Positions 38,701 through 46,861 of a stretch of 64,000 nucleotides of DNA are shown here, one piece after another. Source of the stretch: Planctomycetota bacterium (GTDB lineage Bacteria > Planctomycetota > B15-G4); contig JAJDEP010000016.1 in NCBI GenBank assembly GCA_029259715.1, positions 308,557-372,556 of the forward strand. Direction: 5' to 3'. A program made the position numbers and the translations under genes. The first letter of the stretch is position 1, and every line of letters begins with the position of its first letter. The notes under the pieces are model-generated. The model did not search any database. It was given only the letters and a program-made list of their open reading frames with translations, and was not told where the DNA came from.

Positions 38701-38987
38701 GCGGGCCCGATGGGGTCGAGATCGCGAGTGACCCCTCCCTCGACGGGAACAACGACGACATCCCGGACGCCTGCCAGGCCGACTGCAACGGGAACGGTCT
38801 GAGCGATGCCTTCGAGGTGCACTTCAAGCTGACGTCCGACCGCAACGGCAACGGCATCCCCGATGCCTGCGATCCCCACGTGACGCGGCGACCGGAAACG
38901 ACGACGCCCGAGGTGCTCGATCCGCCCGGCGGCACGGCTCCCGGCGGCGAGACCACGACAGCGGGCGGGGCGTCCTCGGGACACTGA
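35790..38987 (+). CDS. Secreted PQQ-type sugar dehydrogenase with PKD and Ca-motif tail, copy 2
   Basis: A 1065-residue paralogue of the upstream gene, collinear from residue about 65 to the end and sharing long identical stretches such as LLYAVDYHHLAHFGTP and GNGIPDACDPHVT. It differs by a signal region followed by an Asp/His-rich segment (HDDTHDDTHAHDGT) that is absent from copy 1 and could bind metal. The GTG start at 35790 is preceded by GGGAGAG. A 202-bp gap separates the copies. A shared C-terminal cap (TTTAGGASSGH-like) follows the DRNGNGIPDACD motif. A tandem duplication is the simplest origin. Confidence 0.88.
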   Translation: MDNRGLTAALQAMLSLLAILGTASTTQASQSTGSVEPWNQDGFDSAHDDTHDDTHAHDGTSGPGVVPGHAAPTAPQPVGQRVDVAWSPNALSASLPPQFIDEEIAGGWNQAIGATYADDGRLFVWEKAGRVWIVENDIKAATPFIDISEEVALWGDHGLTGFALDPNFLVNGRVYLLYAVDYHHLAHFGTPSYDPLASEINRDTMGRVTRYTGNGFDNFATADMASRQILLGDAIGNGIPLCFVSHSAGALQFGTDGSLLISTGDGFGPSFTWTCVTDGILTIEENVEQYVAQIVDSLSGKILRIDPATGDGYASNPFYDGGAPRAARSRVWALGLRNPFRFSVRPGSGSLDPATGDPGVLIVSDVGDKDWEEVNVVKTGGTNLGWPFFEGLVAHPKGLLPFTNFFAPNPLFGTTPAGQGPCGQEFFEFQDLFVQDSLNPGSWPNPCDPGQQVPTSAPVFMHTRPVISYGHNVAGGGRTFVPIYDGFGEAEAVGINAAGSPVVGDVFSGNAALAGTWYMGNQFPPEWRDGFYSYDYQAGWIRFLKFDGSSDLVSVDLFSASAGHIVAMTSSAVVDGLVYVNFDDGGLSTVRRIRYDENDLPPTAAGVAEPVFGPSLLTVAFDAGASEDPEGLELAYAWDFGDGTPVSIDPTPVHRFPSRDVTIFGTVVTRLDELSPPVPMGIGNQSPLVMRDGVYPPLGSNDWLTQFDTYHYDGVDINNVDKNGVDYIGYTFVTQRTLIGMVWQEGPNNDGLGGYFDDLHVQVRVGGVWGDVTGLVIDPPYPGDLDVSFEHFRIRFDPVLANGVRLWGDPGGVFEYVGAAELRVLGVGPVGSPTAHDVTVTVTDAAANEESALLTVFTDNTPPLVEILSPVQGSSFPTVLAPPIQLQAAVFDVEHGPLELSYAWQVFLHHNEHTHPGPVINEISPVISPAHDACDGDLHWMRIKLTVTDGLGLSTTRETLLTPDCDCDMTGGPDGVEIASDPSLDGNNDDIPDACQADCNGNGLSDAFEVHFKLTSDRNGNGIPDACDPHVTRRPETTTPEVLDPPGGTAPGGETTTAGGASSGH

Positions 38988-39014
38988 GTCTCGGCGTGGA
39001 GTGCTCGCCCGGCG

Positions 39015-41363
39015 CTACAGCTGCGTGTTGACGTGACGCACGAGCTTGTCGAGGTCGGCCATCAAGCGCTCGTCGAGAGACTCGACGCGGTAGGGGTACT
39101 GCACCTTGCCGCCGCTCTTGCCGAACCACAGCACGACGTCGACGGGGGCCGCGATCTCCGTCACGAGAGCAGCGCCCCCGGCATCACGGGCGGCGTCGGC
39201 TGCCGCTTCGGTAGCGGTGACGGACTCGGCCGCGAGCCAGGCCCTCAGCAGCAAGCCAGCGTCGACGTCATGGGGCTCGTAGAGACCCAAGGCCGACCGG
39301 GCCGAGGCCATCAGGTGCACCAACTCGTCCTCGCCCACGCCGCCGTTCTGCTCGTCGAGCACGGCGAAGCCGGCGCCTCGGAGCAGCTGCAGGATCGTCT
39401 CGACCTTCTGTCCCACGACCGACGCGCCCGTCGCTGAGAGGTCGTTGATCACGAGTACGCGCCGACCATGGCCCGCGGGCACGGGCGCCTTGCCGAGCAG
39501 GGGGTTCGTCGTCGAGGTCGCCACGGGCACGGGGGCCGGCGGGTTGCCGACCGGGATCACGGCGGTGGAGGCGTTCCTCGAATCGCCGTCGGCGCTGAGG
39601 AGTCCCGGCGTCCGGGCCCGGATCACGGCGTCGTCGAGGCGCGGAGGGGTGTGGGGAGCGGACGTCGGGAACGCCGACAAGGAACCCACGTCGTGGTGCG
39701 AGCTGGCCAGGTCGTGCACGGGGTGAGACGGGCCGCCGGCCGTGAACAGCGCAGCGAGGGCGACGGCGGAGCCGACGATCATCACGGACAGGACGCCGAG
39801 CACGGACAGGAAGCCGCGTGAGCGCGACTTCTTGTACGGCGGGGCGTGGTAGCTGTTCCCGTTGCCCTTGCTGCCCATGCCCGCCTCGTATTTGAACAGG
39901 AAGCGACGACCGGCGTCGTCACCCGCACCCGCGGCGGCGCCCGCCGCAGCGCCCGCGGCGCCGGCGTGCAGTTCGGCGGCCACGAGGTCCATGTCCGCCG
40001 AGAGCTGCCGCTCGAGGTCGGCGATCCAGTCGGCGCTCTTGGGCGTGCCCGCCACCGACGGGAGCTGGGCCAGCTTGACCTTGTGGGCGTGCCTGGCGTC
40101 GCGCACGAAGCTCAGGTCGGCCAGCATTTCTGCGGCGGAGGCATAGCGGTGCTCGATGTCCGCCATGGCCCGCCGCACGATGAAGCGCAGGGCGTCGGGG
40201 CACTTCTTGGTGATCTGGCTCAGGCTGCCGTGGGCCGGGAATGAGTTCTCGAGCATCGAGAACAGCAGGGCGCCGGCGCTGTAGACGTCGAATTTGGCGC
40301 CGTCGACCTCGTTGACCTTCACGCCGCGCATGGCCAGGCGCACGAGCTCGGGATCGCGGAAGTACTCGGTGCCGTGGGTGGTGAGCGTCATGGCCGACGC
40401 CAGCGGCGTCAGCAGCCCGAGGTCGACGAGCTGCACGCCGGCGTCGCCGACGATGACGTTGCTGGGCTTGACGTCCTTGTGCCACAGGCCGTGGCTGTGG
40501 AAGCGGTGCAGGATCGCCAGCAGGCTGGTGGAGTGGTCGAGGGCCTTCGCCAGCGACTTGTCGTCGAGGCCGCGGTCGCCGGACGTGTCGTGCAGGCGGC
40601 GGGTCTCGACGCCGAGGTCGACGCCCGGCACGTAGGGCATGACGTAGTGGAAGCGCGAACCGGTGAGCTCGTGCTCGAGCACCAGGCCGAGCTTGCGGGC
40701 CGCCTCGAGGGCGCGGCTCTCGCGCACGATCTGCGGCAGGGTCGAGCCGTCGCCCAGGGCGAACGACTTGATCACCACGGCCCTGGGCGCGACGAAGCCG
40801 GCGCCGGAGAGCTGCTCGACCTTCTCGGGGCTCGCGTCCGCGAGCCAGATGCGGGCGCCCGAGCCGCCGCCCGGGAGCGAACCCGTCACCGTGTAACCCT
40901 CGAAGGTGCCGGTGGCGCGGCCGGGCTTGTCGGGTCCGGGCGCGCGGGCGATGGCCTCGGGGATGCGCTGCTCGATGCCGTCGGTGAGGTGGGTCAGGCC
41001 CAGCAGCCGCGCCGGGTTGCCGAGGACGAGGCGATACATGCCCCGGGCGAGGCCGATCATCTCCCGCTCCATGGCGTTGCCGTAGTGCTGGGCGGCCGAC
41101 CAGCGGCCCACGGCCACCGAGAGGGTGATCAGCGGCGCGAAGACCAGGGCGGTGAGGGCCGAGCCGAGCACCCGGAAGACGTCGGTGACCTCATCCCGCA
41201 GGAACGTACCGACGTGGGTGAAGAACGCGCCGACGCCGCGGAAGACCCGGGAGAACACCCAGCCGATCCCCGCCAGCAGCTTCACGAGCAACCAGATGCC
41301 GCTGACGATGGCGGCGATCCAGACCAGGATGACGAAGGGGAAAGCTAGCAGGCTGCCCGTCAT
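39015..41363 (-). CDS. Membrane Ser/Thr protein kinase
   Basis: A 782-residue protein. Unusually, hydrophobic segments lie before the kinase domain (about 5-33 and 66-86) as well as after it (about 525-550). The kinase core has a glycine loop GGGSGARIW (165-173), K199, a helix-C Glu (about 215), the catalytic loop HKDVKPSN (295-302, HRD changed to HKD) and DLG in place of DFG at 314-316, so catalysis is likely. An Ala/Gly repeat (about 475-490) precedes the second membrane segment. The C-terminal ~150 residues after a Pro-rich linker are unrecognised. It lies 55 bp downstream of the sigma factor gene on the same strand, the sigma-kinase pairing known from planctomycetes. Confidence 0.88.
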   Translation of the reverse strand: MTGSLLAFPFVILVWIAAIVSGIWLLVKLLAGIGWVFSRVFRGVGAFFTHVGTFLRDEVTDVFRVLGSALTALVFAPLITLSVAVGRWSAAQHYGNAMEREMIGLARGMYRLVLGNPARLLGLTHLTDGIEQRIPEAIARAPGPDKPGRATGTFEGYTVTGSLPGGGSGARIWLADASPEKVEQLSGAGFVAPRAVVIKSFALGDGSTLPQIVRESRALEAARKLGLVLEHELTGSRFHYVMPYVPGVDLGVETRRLHDTSGDRGLDDKSLAKALDHSTSLLAILHRFHSHGLWHKDVKPSNVIVGDAGVQLVDLGLLTPLASAMTLTTHGTEYFRDPELVRLAMRGVKVNEVDGAKFDVYSAGALLFSMLENSFPAHGSLSQITKKCPDALRFIVRRAMADIEHRYASAAEMLADLSFVRDARHAHKVKLAQLPSVAGTPKSADWIADLERQLSADMDLVAAELHAGAAGAAAGAAAGAGDDAGRRFLFKYEAGMGSKGNGNSYHAPPYKKSRSRGFLSVLGVLSVMIVGSAVALAALFTAGGPSHPVHDLASSHHDVGSLSAFPTSAPHTPPRLDDAVIRARTPGLLSADGDSRNASTAVIPVGNPPAPVPVATSTTNPLLGKAPVPAGHGRRVLVINDLSATGASVVGQKVETILQLLRGAGFAVLDEQNGGVGEDELVHLMASARSALGLYEPHDVDAGLLLRAWLAAESVTATEAAADAARDAGGAALVTEIAAPVDVVLWFGKSGGKVQYPYRVESLDERLMADLDKLVRHVNTQL

Positions 41364-41418
41364 GGCGATCGACCCTTTCGGCCGCGGCCCGCGAGGGGCC
41401 TCTCAACGCGTGGACGCC

Positions 41419-42162
41419 TCAATCCACCGGCTCCTCCCGCTTGCACTCGGTCTGGGCGTGGTAGATGTCGGCCAACGCCTCATCGAAGAGGGCGTCGCTC
41501 GCCTTCTTGGGATTCGGATCGAGGCCCTTTCGACTGGCCTCCTCCAACTCCTCCCGAGTGAAGCTGTACTTCTCGATGGTGTCGCTGACCGCCGCCCGGA
41601 GTTGCTCGCGGATCTTGGAGAGTCGCCGGCTGACGGTGGGCTCGGAGATGCCGAGCTGGATGGCCACGTCCTTGCCGGGTACGCCGTCCAGCACACGCAT
41701 GCGGTAGACGGTGAAGTCCATGAAGTCGGTGTCGCGCTCGACCTGGCGCAGGGCCGCCTCGACCTTGGCCCGGAAGACGGCGTCCTCGTAGGCCCGCCCG
41801 GGGGAGCTGCCGCCGTCCTTGCCCATCCAGGTCTCGTCGAGTTCGACGGGCTTCTTGCCGGCGCCGCGCTTGAGGGCCATGCGCCGGTCCATCTCTCCGC
41901 TGAGGGTGTGCTTGGCGATGGCGAGCAGCCAGGTCGAGAAGCGGGCGCCCTTGTTGGGGTCGTGGCGGTCGATGGAGGTGGACAGGGCCGCCAGGGTCTC
42001 CTGGCTCAAGTCCTGCACGGTCTCGGGGCCGACGCGTCCGCCGCCCCACTTGGCGAGCTGCGCGCGCAGGATCGGCCCGAAGGTCTCCCACAGCTCGAAC
42101 CAGGCGGCGGGGTCACGGGAGCGCAAGCGCCCGACGAAGTTGGTGGTGAGATTGCTGAGCAT
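41419..42162 (-). CDS. ECF-type RNA polymerase sigma factor
   Basis: A protein of about 247 residues. Region 2 reads SQETLAALSTSIDRHDPNKGARFSTWLLAIAKHTL (typical FxxWL). Region 4 reads MDFTVYRMRVLDGVPGKDVAIQLGISEPTVSRRLSKIREQLR. The C-terminal extension of about 60 residues (KGLDPNPKKASDALFDEALADIYHAQ) is charged and is not part of the minimal ECF fold; it may be a regulatory tail. The start is set at 42162 because the upstream in-frame ATG (42174) forms part of a TAGAAT -10-like box. The downstream membrane kinase probably controls it by phosphorylation (inference from pairing). Confidence 0.9.
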   Translation of the reverse strand: MLSNLTTNFVGRLRSRDPAAWFELWETFGPILRAQLAKWGGGRVGPETVQDLSQETLAALSTSIDRHDPNKGARFSTWLLAIAKHTLSGEMDRRMALKRGAGKKPVELDETWMGKDGGSSPGRAYEDAVFRAKVEAALRQVERDTDFMDFTVYRMRVLDGVPGKDVAIQLGISEPTVSRRLSKIREQLRAAVSDTIEKYSFTREELEEASRKGLDPNPKKASDALFDEALADIYHAQTECKREEPVD

Positions 42163-42172
42163 GCCCGGGACC

Positions 42173-42178
42173 ATTCTA
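42173..42178 (-). promoter_or_regulatory. Putative -10 box (TAGAAT) for the sigma-kinase operon
   Basis: On the minus strand CGTAGAATGG, identical to the ten bases before gltA, ends with ten bases between the box and the ATG at 42162. The expected leader is about three to five nucleotides, and no Shine-Dalgarno is present. Confidence 0.5.
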
Positions 42179-42332
42179 CGCCGGTCCCGCGAGGAGCCGG
42201 CGGCTCGGGCGTGGCGGGTCGATGACGGGCCGCGGAACGCCCTGAAATCGCGGTGGAGCCCTTCCCAAGAAGGCCGCATCGACCCCGCTCCATCGGGGCG
42301 CCCCCGTTGGCATCCTTCGAAAGGACACCACC

Positions 42333-43241
42333 ATGACCGGTCTCATCAAGACCACTTTCCGGCTGACCCTGCTGACCATCCTGGCCGGCGGCGCCGTCTT
42401 CATGATCGCCGGCCCGAACCGCGCCGGCGCCATGGTCCACCAGGCTCACGAGAGCCTCGTCTCGATCATCGACGACAACATCGACGACCCGGTCGCGCTG
42501 CGAGGACAGCTGCGCGACCTCGAGGCCGAGTACCCCGAGCGCATCGCCGAGGTGCGCGGTGACCTGGGTGAGCTGACCGAGCAGATCCGTCAGCTCGAGC
42601 GCGAGAAGGCCGTGGCCGAACGCGTCGTGGCCCTCGCCGAGGGCGACCTCGACACGCTCAAGCCGCTGCTCGCCCGCGCCGAGGCCGATCGCGGTCACAA
42701 CGGCCGCGCCGTGCTCGTCAGCTTCTCCAACCGCTCGTTCACGCTGAACCAGGCGCACTCGCGGGCCAACCAGATCACCCAGACGCGCATCGCCTATGGC
42801 AACCGCGCCGCCGACGCCGTCCACGATCTGGCCTACCTGCGCCAGCAGGCCGAGCGGCTCGAGGAGATCCTCGTGCAGCTCGAGACCGAGCGCACGCAGT
42901 TCCAGGCGCAGATCTGGCAGCTCGAACGGCAGGTGGACGCCATCGCCCGCAACGACCGCCTGATCGACATCATGGAAGAGCGCAAGGCCACCATCGACGC
43001 GTACTCGCGCTTCGAAGTCGCCAGCCTCGACCAGCTGCACGGACGCCTCGCTGAGGTGCGCAGTCGCCAGGAGGCGGAGCTCGAGTACCTCGCCAACGAC
43101 CAGCAGCGTGTGACCTACGAGGAGATGGCGGAGATGATGCTCGACACCGAGCGCCTCGACCCCCTCGAGGCCGTGCCGACGCCCAGCGACATCCGCTTCG
43201 AGGCTCCGCCCCAGCGGACGGACCTCGCCGCGAGTCGCTGA
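42333..43241 (+). CDS. Exported coiled-coil protein
   Basis: A 302-residue protein with an N-terminal hydrophobic segment (LTLLTILAGGAVFMIAG, signal or anchor). Long heptad-rich helices follow (about 50-120 and 165-275), rich in Leu, Glu, Arg and Gln (for example LGELTEQIRQLEREKAVAER). The C-terminus is Pro-rich. I do not recognise the family. It is divergent from the sigma-kinase operon with 170 bp between starts, so it could be a target of that regulation. A GAAAGGA ribosome-binding site precedes the ATG. Confidence 0.7.
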   Translation: MTGLIKTTFRLTLLTILAGGAVFMIAGPNRAGAMVHQAHESLVSIIDDNIDDPVALRGQLRDLEAEYPERIAEVRGDLGELTEQIRQLEREKAVAERVVALAEGDLDTLKPLLARAEADRGHNGRAVLVSFSNRSFTLNQAHSRANQITQTRIAYGNRAADAVHDLAYLRQQAERLEEILVQLETERTQFQAQIWQLERQVDAIARNDRLIDIMEERKATIDAYSRFEVASLDQLHGRLAEVRSRQEAELEYLANDQQRVTYEEMAEMMLDTERLDPLEAVPTPSDIRFEAPPQRTDLAASR

Positions 43242-43419
43242 TCGACCCGCTCCGCGACTGACGGGGTCGCGCCACCAGCAGCACCCGGGACCCAGCAGCA
43301 ACCGGAACCCAGTCAACAACGAGAACGATGCAGGCGCCGTCGCGTCGGCCCCCCGGGGCCCGCGGCGGCGCCTGTCGTCGTGGGCAGCCTGGGAGGGGCG
43401 GACCTGGTCGCGGGCCGGT

Positions 43420-43480
43420 GGGATCAGGCGCCGTCGGGATCAGGCGCCGCGGGGCCGGGCGATGGGGATCAGGCGCCGTC
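43420..43480. repeat. Three copies of a 16-bp repeat at the thioesterase 3' end
   Basis: GGGATCAGGCGCCGTC occurs at 43420-43435 and 43465-43480, with a near copy at 43436-43451. The last copy overlaps the thioesterase stop codon (TCA on the plus strand). The core GGCGCC is self-complementary. Each unit contains a TCA, so shifts of register would still give a stop nearby. Confidence 0.85.
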
Positions 43481-43891
43481 GACCGCCGCGCGGAAGTCTT
43501 CGGGCACCGGGATCGCGCGCTGGGTGTCGGTGAAGGCCATGACGGTGAAGGCCTCGGCAGCCACCACCTCGGTGGCTCGACCGGAATCGTCGGCCCGTAC
43601 CATGCTCTGTCGGAAGCGCACGCTGGTGCGCCCGAGCCCCTCTGTGACGGTGCTGACCACGACGCGGTCGCCGGTGTTGAGTGCGCTGCGGAAGTCGACC
43701 TCGGTGCGCACGACCACCATCCAGTGGCCCCGGTCAGCGAGGCCGTCGTAGCTGAAGCCACGGGCCTGCAGCCAATCGAGGCGGCCTTGCTCGAACCAGC
43801 CGAGGTACACGCCGTTGTTGAGGTGGCGATAGGAATCGACCTCGTACGAGCGGACCTGGAAGGCACTCAGGGTGGGTTCACCGGCGCTCAT
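43469..43891 (-). CDS. Acyl-CoA thioesterase, 4HBT/FadM-YbgC type
   Basis: A 140-residue hotdog-fold thioesterase. The family signature is EVDSYRHLNNGVYLGWFEQGR, containing the Asp/Tyr and the HxNN..Y..F/WxE pattern, followed by VVRTEVDFRSALNTGDRVVVST. The substrate is probably an acyl-CoA of unspecified chain length. The start ATG at 43891 is preceded by a -10-like box nine bases upstream. Confidence 0.9.
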   Translation of the reverse strand: MSAGEPTLSAFQVRSYEVDSYRHLNNGVYLGWFEQGRLDWLQARGFSYDGLADRGHWMVVVRTEVDFRSALNTGDRVVVSTVTEGLGRTSVRFRQSMVRADDSGRATEVVAAEAFTVMAFTDTQRAIPVPEDFRAAVDGA

Positions 43892-43900
43892 GAGGGGCGG

Positions 43901-43906
43901 ATTCTA
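43901..43906 (-). promoter_or_regulatory. Putative -10 box (TAGAAT) for the thioesterase gene
   Basis: The minus strand reads GGTTAGAATCC, with nine bases between the box and the ATG at 43891 and no Shine-Dalgarno. It belongs to the short-leader pattern seen at queA, ligA and the sigma gene. Confidence 0.5.
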
Positions 43907-43974
43907 ACCGGCCCTTCCGCGCGGACGCCGCTTGGAATACAAAGTCCGTCCGCGCCGATTCACTCGGCAACGGC

Positions 43975-44556
43975 ATGGATCCCACCGTCCTGAGGCCCGC
44001 CTTGAAGTTCACCGAGACCAAGCTCCCCGGCGTGCTGCTCATCGAGCCCCCGGTCTACGCGGACGATCGCGGCTTCTTCCTCGAGACCTATCACGTCGAG
44101 AAGTTCGCGGACGCCGGCATCAGCCTGCCCTTCGTGCAGGACAACCACAGCAAGTCGTCCCTGGGCACGCTGCGCGGTCTGCACAGTCAATGGCGCAAGC
44201 CCCAGGGCAAGCTCGTGCGCTGTGTGGCCGGCGAGATCTGGGACGTGGCCGTCGACTGCCGCAAGGGCTCACCGACCTTCGGCGAGTGGGTGGGGGCGAC
44301 GCTCAGCGCCGAGAATTTCCACCAGCTCTGGGTGCCGCCGGGCCTGCTGCACGCGTTCATCGTGACCAGCGAGACCGCCGAGGTGCAGTACAAGTGCACC
44401 GACGTCTACGACCCCGGCTACGAGCTGGGCGTGGTCTGGAACGACCCTGACATCGGCATCGAGTGGCCCCTCGAGGCGCCGACCCTCTCCGCCAAGGACG
44501 CCGAGGCCCCGCGCTTGTCGGAGGTCATGGAGCAGCTACCGGAGTGGGACGGGTAG
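43975..44556 (+). CDS. rmlC: dTDP-4-dehydrorhamnose 3,5-epimerase
   Basis: A 193-residue RmlC (RfbC) of dTDP-L-rhamnose synthesis. Cupin-type motifs are visible: DDRGFFLETYH, FVQDNHSKSSLGTLRGLHSQ (catalytic His in the LRGLH segment), GKLVRCVAGEIWDVAVD, FHQLWVPPGLLHAF, and the catalytic-Tyr segment VQYKCTDVYDP followed by WNDPDIGIEWPL. No rmlA, rmlB or rmlD is next to it, so it is encoded apart from the rest of the pathway here. Confidence 0.95.
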   Translation: MDPTVLRPALKFTETKLPGVLLIEPPVYADDRGFFLETYHVEKFADAGISLPFVQDNHSKSSLGTLRGLHSQWRKPQGKLVRCVAGEIWDVAVDCRKGSPTFGEWVGATLSAENFHQLWVPPGLLHAFIVTSETAEVQYKCTDVYDPGYELGVVWNDPDIGIEWPLEAPTLSAKDAEAPRLSEVMEQLPEWDG

Positions 44557-44581
44557 GGTTGAGCGCCCGAGGAGGTCCGAG

Positions 44582-45982
44582 ATGGAATTCAAGCAGTTCT
44601 ACCTGCAGTGCCTGGCCCACGCGTCCTACCTGGTCGGTGACGACGGCGAGTGCGCCATCGTCGATCCCCAGCGGGACGTCGACGGCTACATCGCGGAGGC
44701 CGAGGCCCGCGGCCTGAAGATCGCGCACATCGTCGAGACCCACCTGCACGCCGACTTCGTCTCGGGCCACATCGAGCTGGCCCAGCGCACCGGCGCGACC
44801 ATCCACGTGAGCCACGCGGCGGGGGCGCGCTACCCGCATCGGGCCCTCCGCGAAGGCGACGAGATCCGCATGGGCAGCGTAGTGCTGCGCATGCTCGAGA
44901 CGCCGGGCCACACGCCCGAGAGCGTGTGCCTGCTCGTGTTCGACACGTCGGTGTCCGAGCAGCCGCTCAAGGTCCTCACCGGCGACACGCTGTTCATCGG
45001 CGACGTCGGGCGCCCCGACCTGGTGGGCAGCAAGGGCTACACGGCCGAGGACATGGCCGGGCTCATGTACGACTCGCTGCGCACCAAGGTCATGACCCTG
45101 CCCGACGCGGTGGAGGTCTTTCCCGCCCACGGCGCCGGATCGTCCTGCGGGCGCAACATCTCGGCGGCGCTCACGTCGACCATCGGCGAGCAGAAGGCCA
45201 CCAACCACGCGCTGCAACCGATGACCCGTGAGCAATTCATCGCCGTCGACACGGCCGGCCTGCAGCCGCCGCCCGCCTACTTCCCGCACGACGCCGAGAC
45301 GAACCGCACCGGCGCCGTGCCGCTCGCGGAGTTGCCCGCGCCGGTCGGCCTCGAGGCCGACGCGGTGGCGGCGGCCCGCGACGGCGGGGCGCAGGTGCTC
45401 GACGTCCGCGACCGCGTGGCCTTCGGCGCCGGCCACGTGCCCGGCGCGCTCAACATCGGCCTCGGCGGCATGTTCGCGTCGTGGTGCGGGACGCTGCTCG
45501 ACCTGTCCCGTCCCCTCGTCCTCGTGGCGGACGACGACGCCGGGGTGAGCGAGGCCGTGCTGCGCCTGGCCCGCGTCGGGCTGCACGACATCGCGGGTCA
45601 CCTCGCCGGTGGCATGCCGGCCTGGGCGCAGTCCGGCCAGGCGGTCGAGACCATCGAGCAGGTCGACGTCGCGCCGCTGTCCAAGCGCCTCGCCGACGGC
45701 CAGCGCGTGGTGCTCGACGTGCGCGGACCGGGCGAGCACGAGGTCGACCACCTGCCGGGAGCCGTGAACATCCCGCTGCCGGTGCTCGCCGGGCAACTCG
45801 CCGAACTCGATCCGTCCCGTCCCGTCGCGGTGGTCTGCAAGTCGGGCTACCGCAGCAGCGCCGCGAGCGGTCTGCTGACCGCGGCCGGGTTCGGGGACGT
45901 CATCAACGTCGCCGGGGGCACCGACGCTTGGCGCGAGGCGGGTCTGCCGCTCGAGGTGGGCGTGGCCGGCGCCTCCGCGTGA
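44582..45982 (+). CDS. Persulfide dioxygenase fused to two rhodanese domains
   Basis: A 466-residue protein. Residues 1-230 are an ETHE1/BlhA-like metallo-beta-lactamase-fold dioxygenase with THLHADFVSGH (H54, H56, D58, H63), the ETPGHTPES segment, GDTLFIGDVGRPDL and FPAHGAG. Two rhodanese domains follow: the first (about 258-355) has VADDDAG at 315-321 where the active loop should be and lacks the Cys; the second (about 368-460) has the active C419 in VVCKSGYRSS. The predicted role is to oxidise glutathione or protein persulfide to sulfite and transfer sulfane sulfur. GAGGAGG precedes the ATG. Confidence 0.93.
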   Translation: MEFKQFYLQCLAHASYLVGDDGECAIVDPQRDVDGYIAEAEARGLKIAHIVETHLHADFVSGHIELAQRTGATIHVSHAAGARYPHRALREGDEIRMGSVVLRMLETPGHTPESVCLLVFDTSVSEQPLKVLTGDTLFIGDVGRPDLVGSKGYTAEDMAGLMYDSLRTKVMTLPDAVEVFPAHGAGSSCGRNISAALTSTIGEQKATNHALQPMTREQFIAVDTAGLQPPPAYFPHDAETNRTGAVPLAELPAPVGLEADAVAAARDGGAQVLDVRDRVAFGAGHVPGALNIGLGGMFASWCGTLLDLSRPLVLVADDDAGVSEAVLRLARVGLHDIAGHLAGGMPAWAQSGQAVETIEQVDVAPLSKRLADGQRVVLDVRGPGEHEVDHLPGAVNIPLPVLAGQLAELDPSRPVAVVCKSGYRSSAASGLLTAAGFGDVINVAGGTDAWREAGLPLEVGVAGASA

Positions 45983-46063
45983 CGGATCCTGCGTGACTGT
46001 CGCGTCGTGACCGGCCCGTCCTGACGAGCCGGTCCTGACGCACACCCTGCGACGAACGCGCCC

Positions 46064-46840
46064 ATGTGCACCGTGACCTTCCTGCCGACGGACGCGAGCG
46101 TCGGCGGCTACCTGCTCACCACCAATCGCGACGAGAGTCCGTCCCGCCGTCCGGCCTCGCCGCCGGAGTCGACGCTCATCGGAGGACGCGCGGTGCTCCT
46201 GCCGCGCGACGCCGAGGCGGGGGGCACATGGATCGCCGTCGACGACGCGGGCCGCGCGGTGTGCCTGCTCAACGGTGACCGCCCGCGCCCCTCCGCCGGA
46301 ACCGACGCCTCCGCGCCGCCCAGCCGCGGCCTGCTCGTGCTCGATCTGATGGAGGACCCGCGACCGGCCATCGTCGCCGATCGCCTGCGCGAGCGCATCG
46401 GGCGGGACGCGCTGCCCTACCGCGCCTTCAAGCTACTCGTCATCGACCCCACCGGAGGGCCGGGCGAACCCGCGGCTCTGCACATGGACTGGGACACCGT
46501 CGAGTGGAGCCAGCACTCCGTCGAGGGGCCCGGCCTCTTGGTGTCATCCACGTTTCGTCGCGAAGACGTGAATGCGCACCGCGCCCGGGCCTGGGACGCG
46601 CTGCTCGAGCAGTTGCCGGCGGACCACGCCGCCCGTCGCGAGCGCATGGTCGGTTTCCACGGCGAGCACGGGCCGCAGGGGGCGGATGCATTCGGCGTCT
46701 GCGTGCACCGCGAGGATGCGCGCACCGTAAGCAGCACCATGGTCGAAGTGGGTCCGGGCGAGGTGGCGATGCACTATCGCGCCGGCTGGCCCTGCGAAGC
46801 CGGGGCCCCGGTGAGCGCCCGGGTGCCGCGCCGGCCCTAG
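46064..46840 (+). CDS. NRDE-family (TANGO2-like) protein
   Basis: A 258-residue protein starting MCTVTFLP, with LLTTNRDESPSRR containing the NRDE motif, GGTWIAVDDAGRAVCLLNG, and later SSTFRREDVNAHRA. Cys2 after initiator removal resembles an N-terminal nucleophile. The family is linked in animals to TANGO2 and heme or lipid handling, but the bacterial role is not established. A stand-alone plus-strand gene after the persulfide dioxygenase. Confidence 0.88.
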   Translation: MCTVTFLPTDASVGGYLLTTNRDESPSRRPASPPESTLIGGRAVLLPRDAEAGGTWIAVDDAGRAVCLLNGDRPRPSAGTDASAPPSRGLLVLDLMEDPRPAIVADRLRERIGRDALPYRAFKLLVIDPTGGPGEPAALHMDWDTVEWSQHSVEGPGLLVSSTFRREDVNAHRARAWDALLEQLPADHAARRERMVGFHGEHGPQGADAFGVCVHREDARTVSSTMVEVGPGEVAMHYRAGWPCEAGAPVSARVPRRP

Positions 46841-46861
46841 CGGCTGAGTCCTGCGCTGCGA

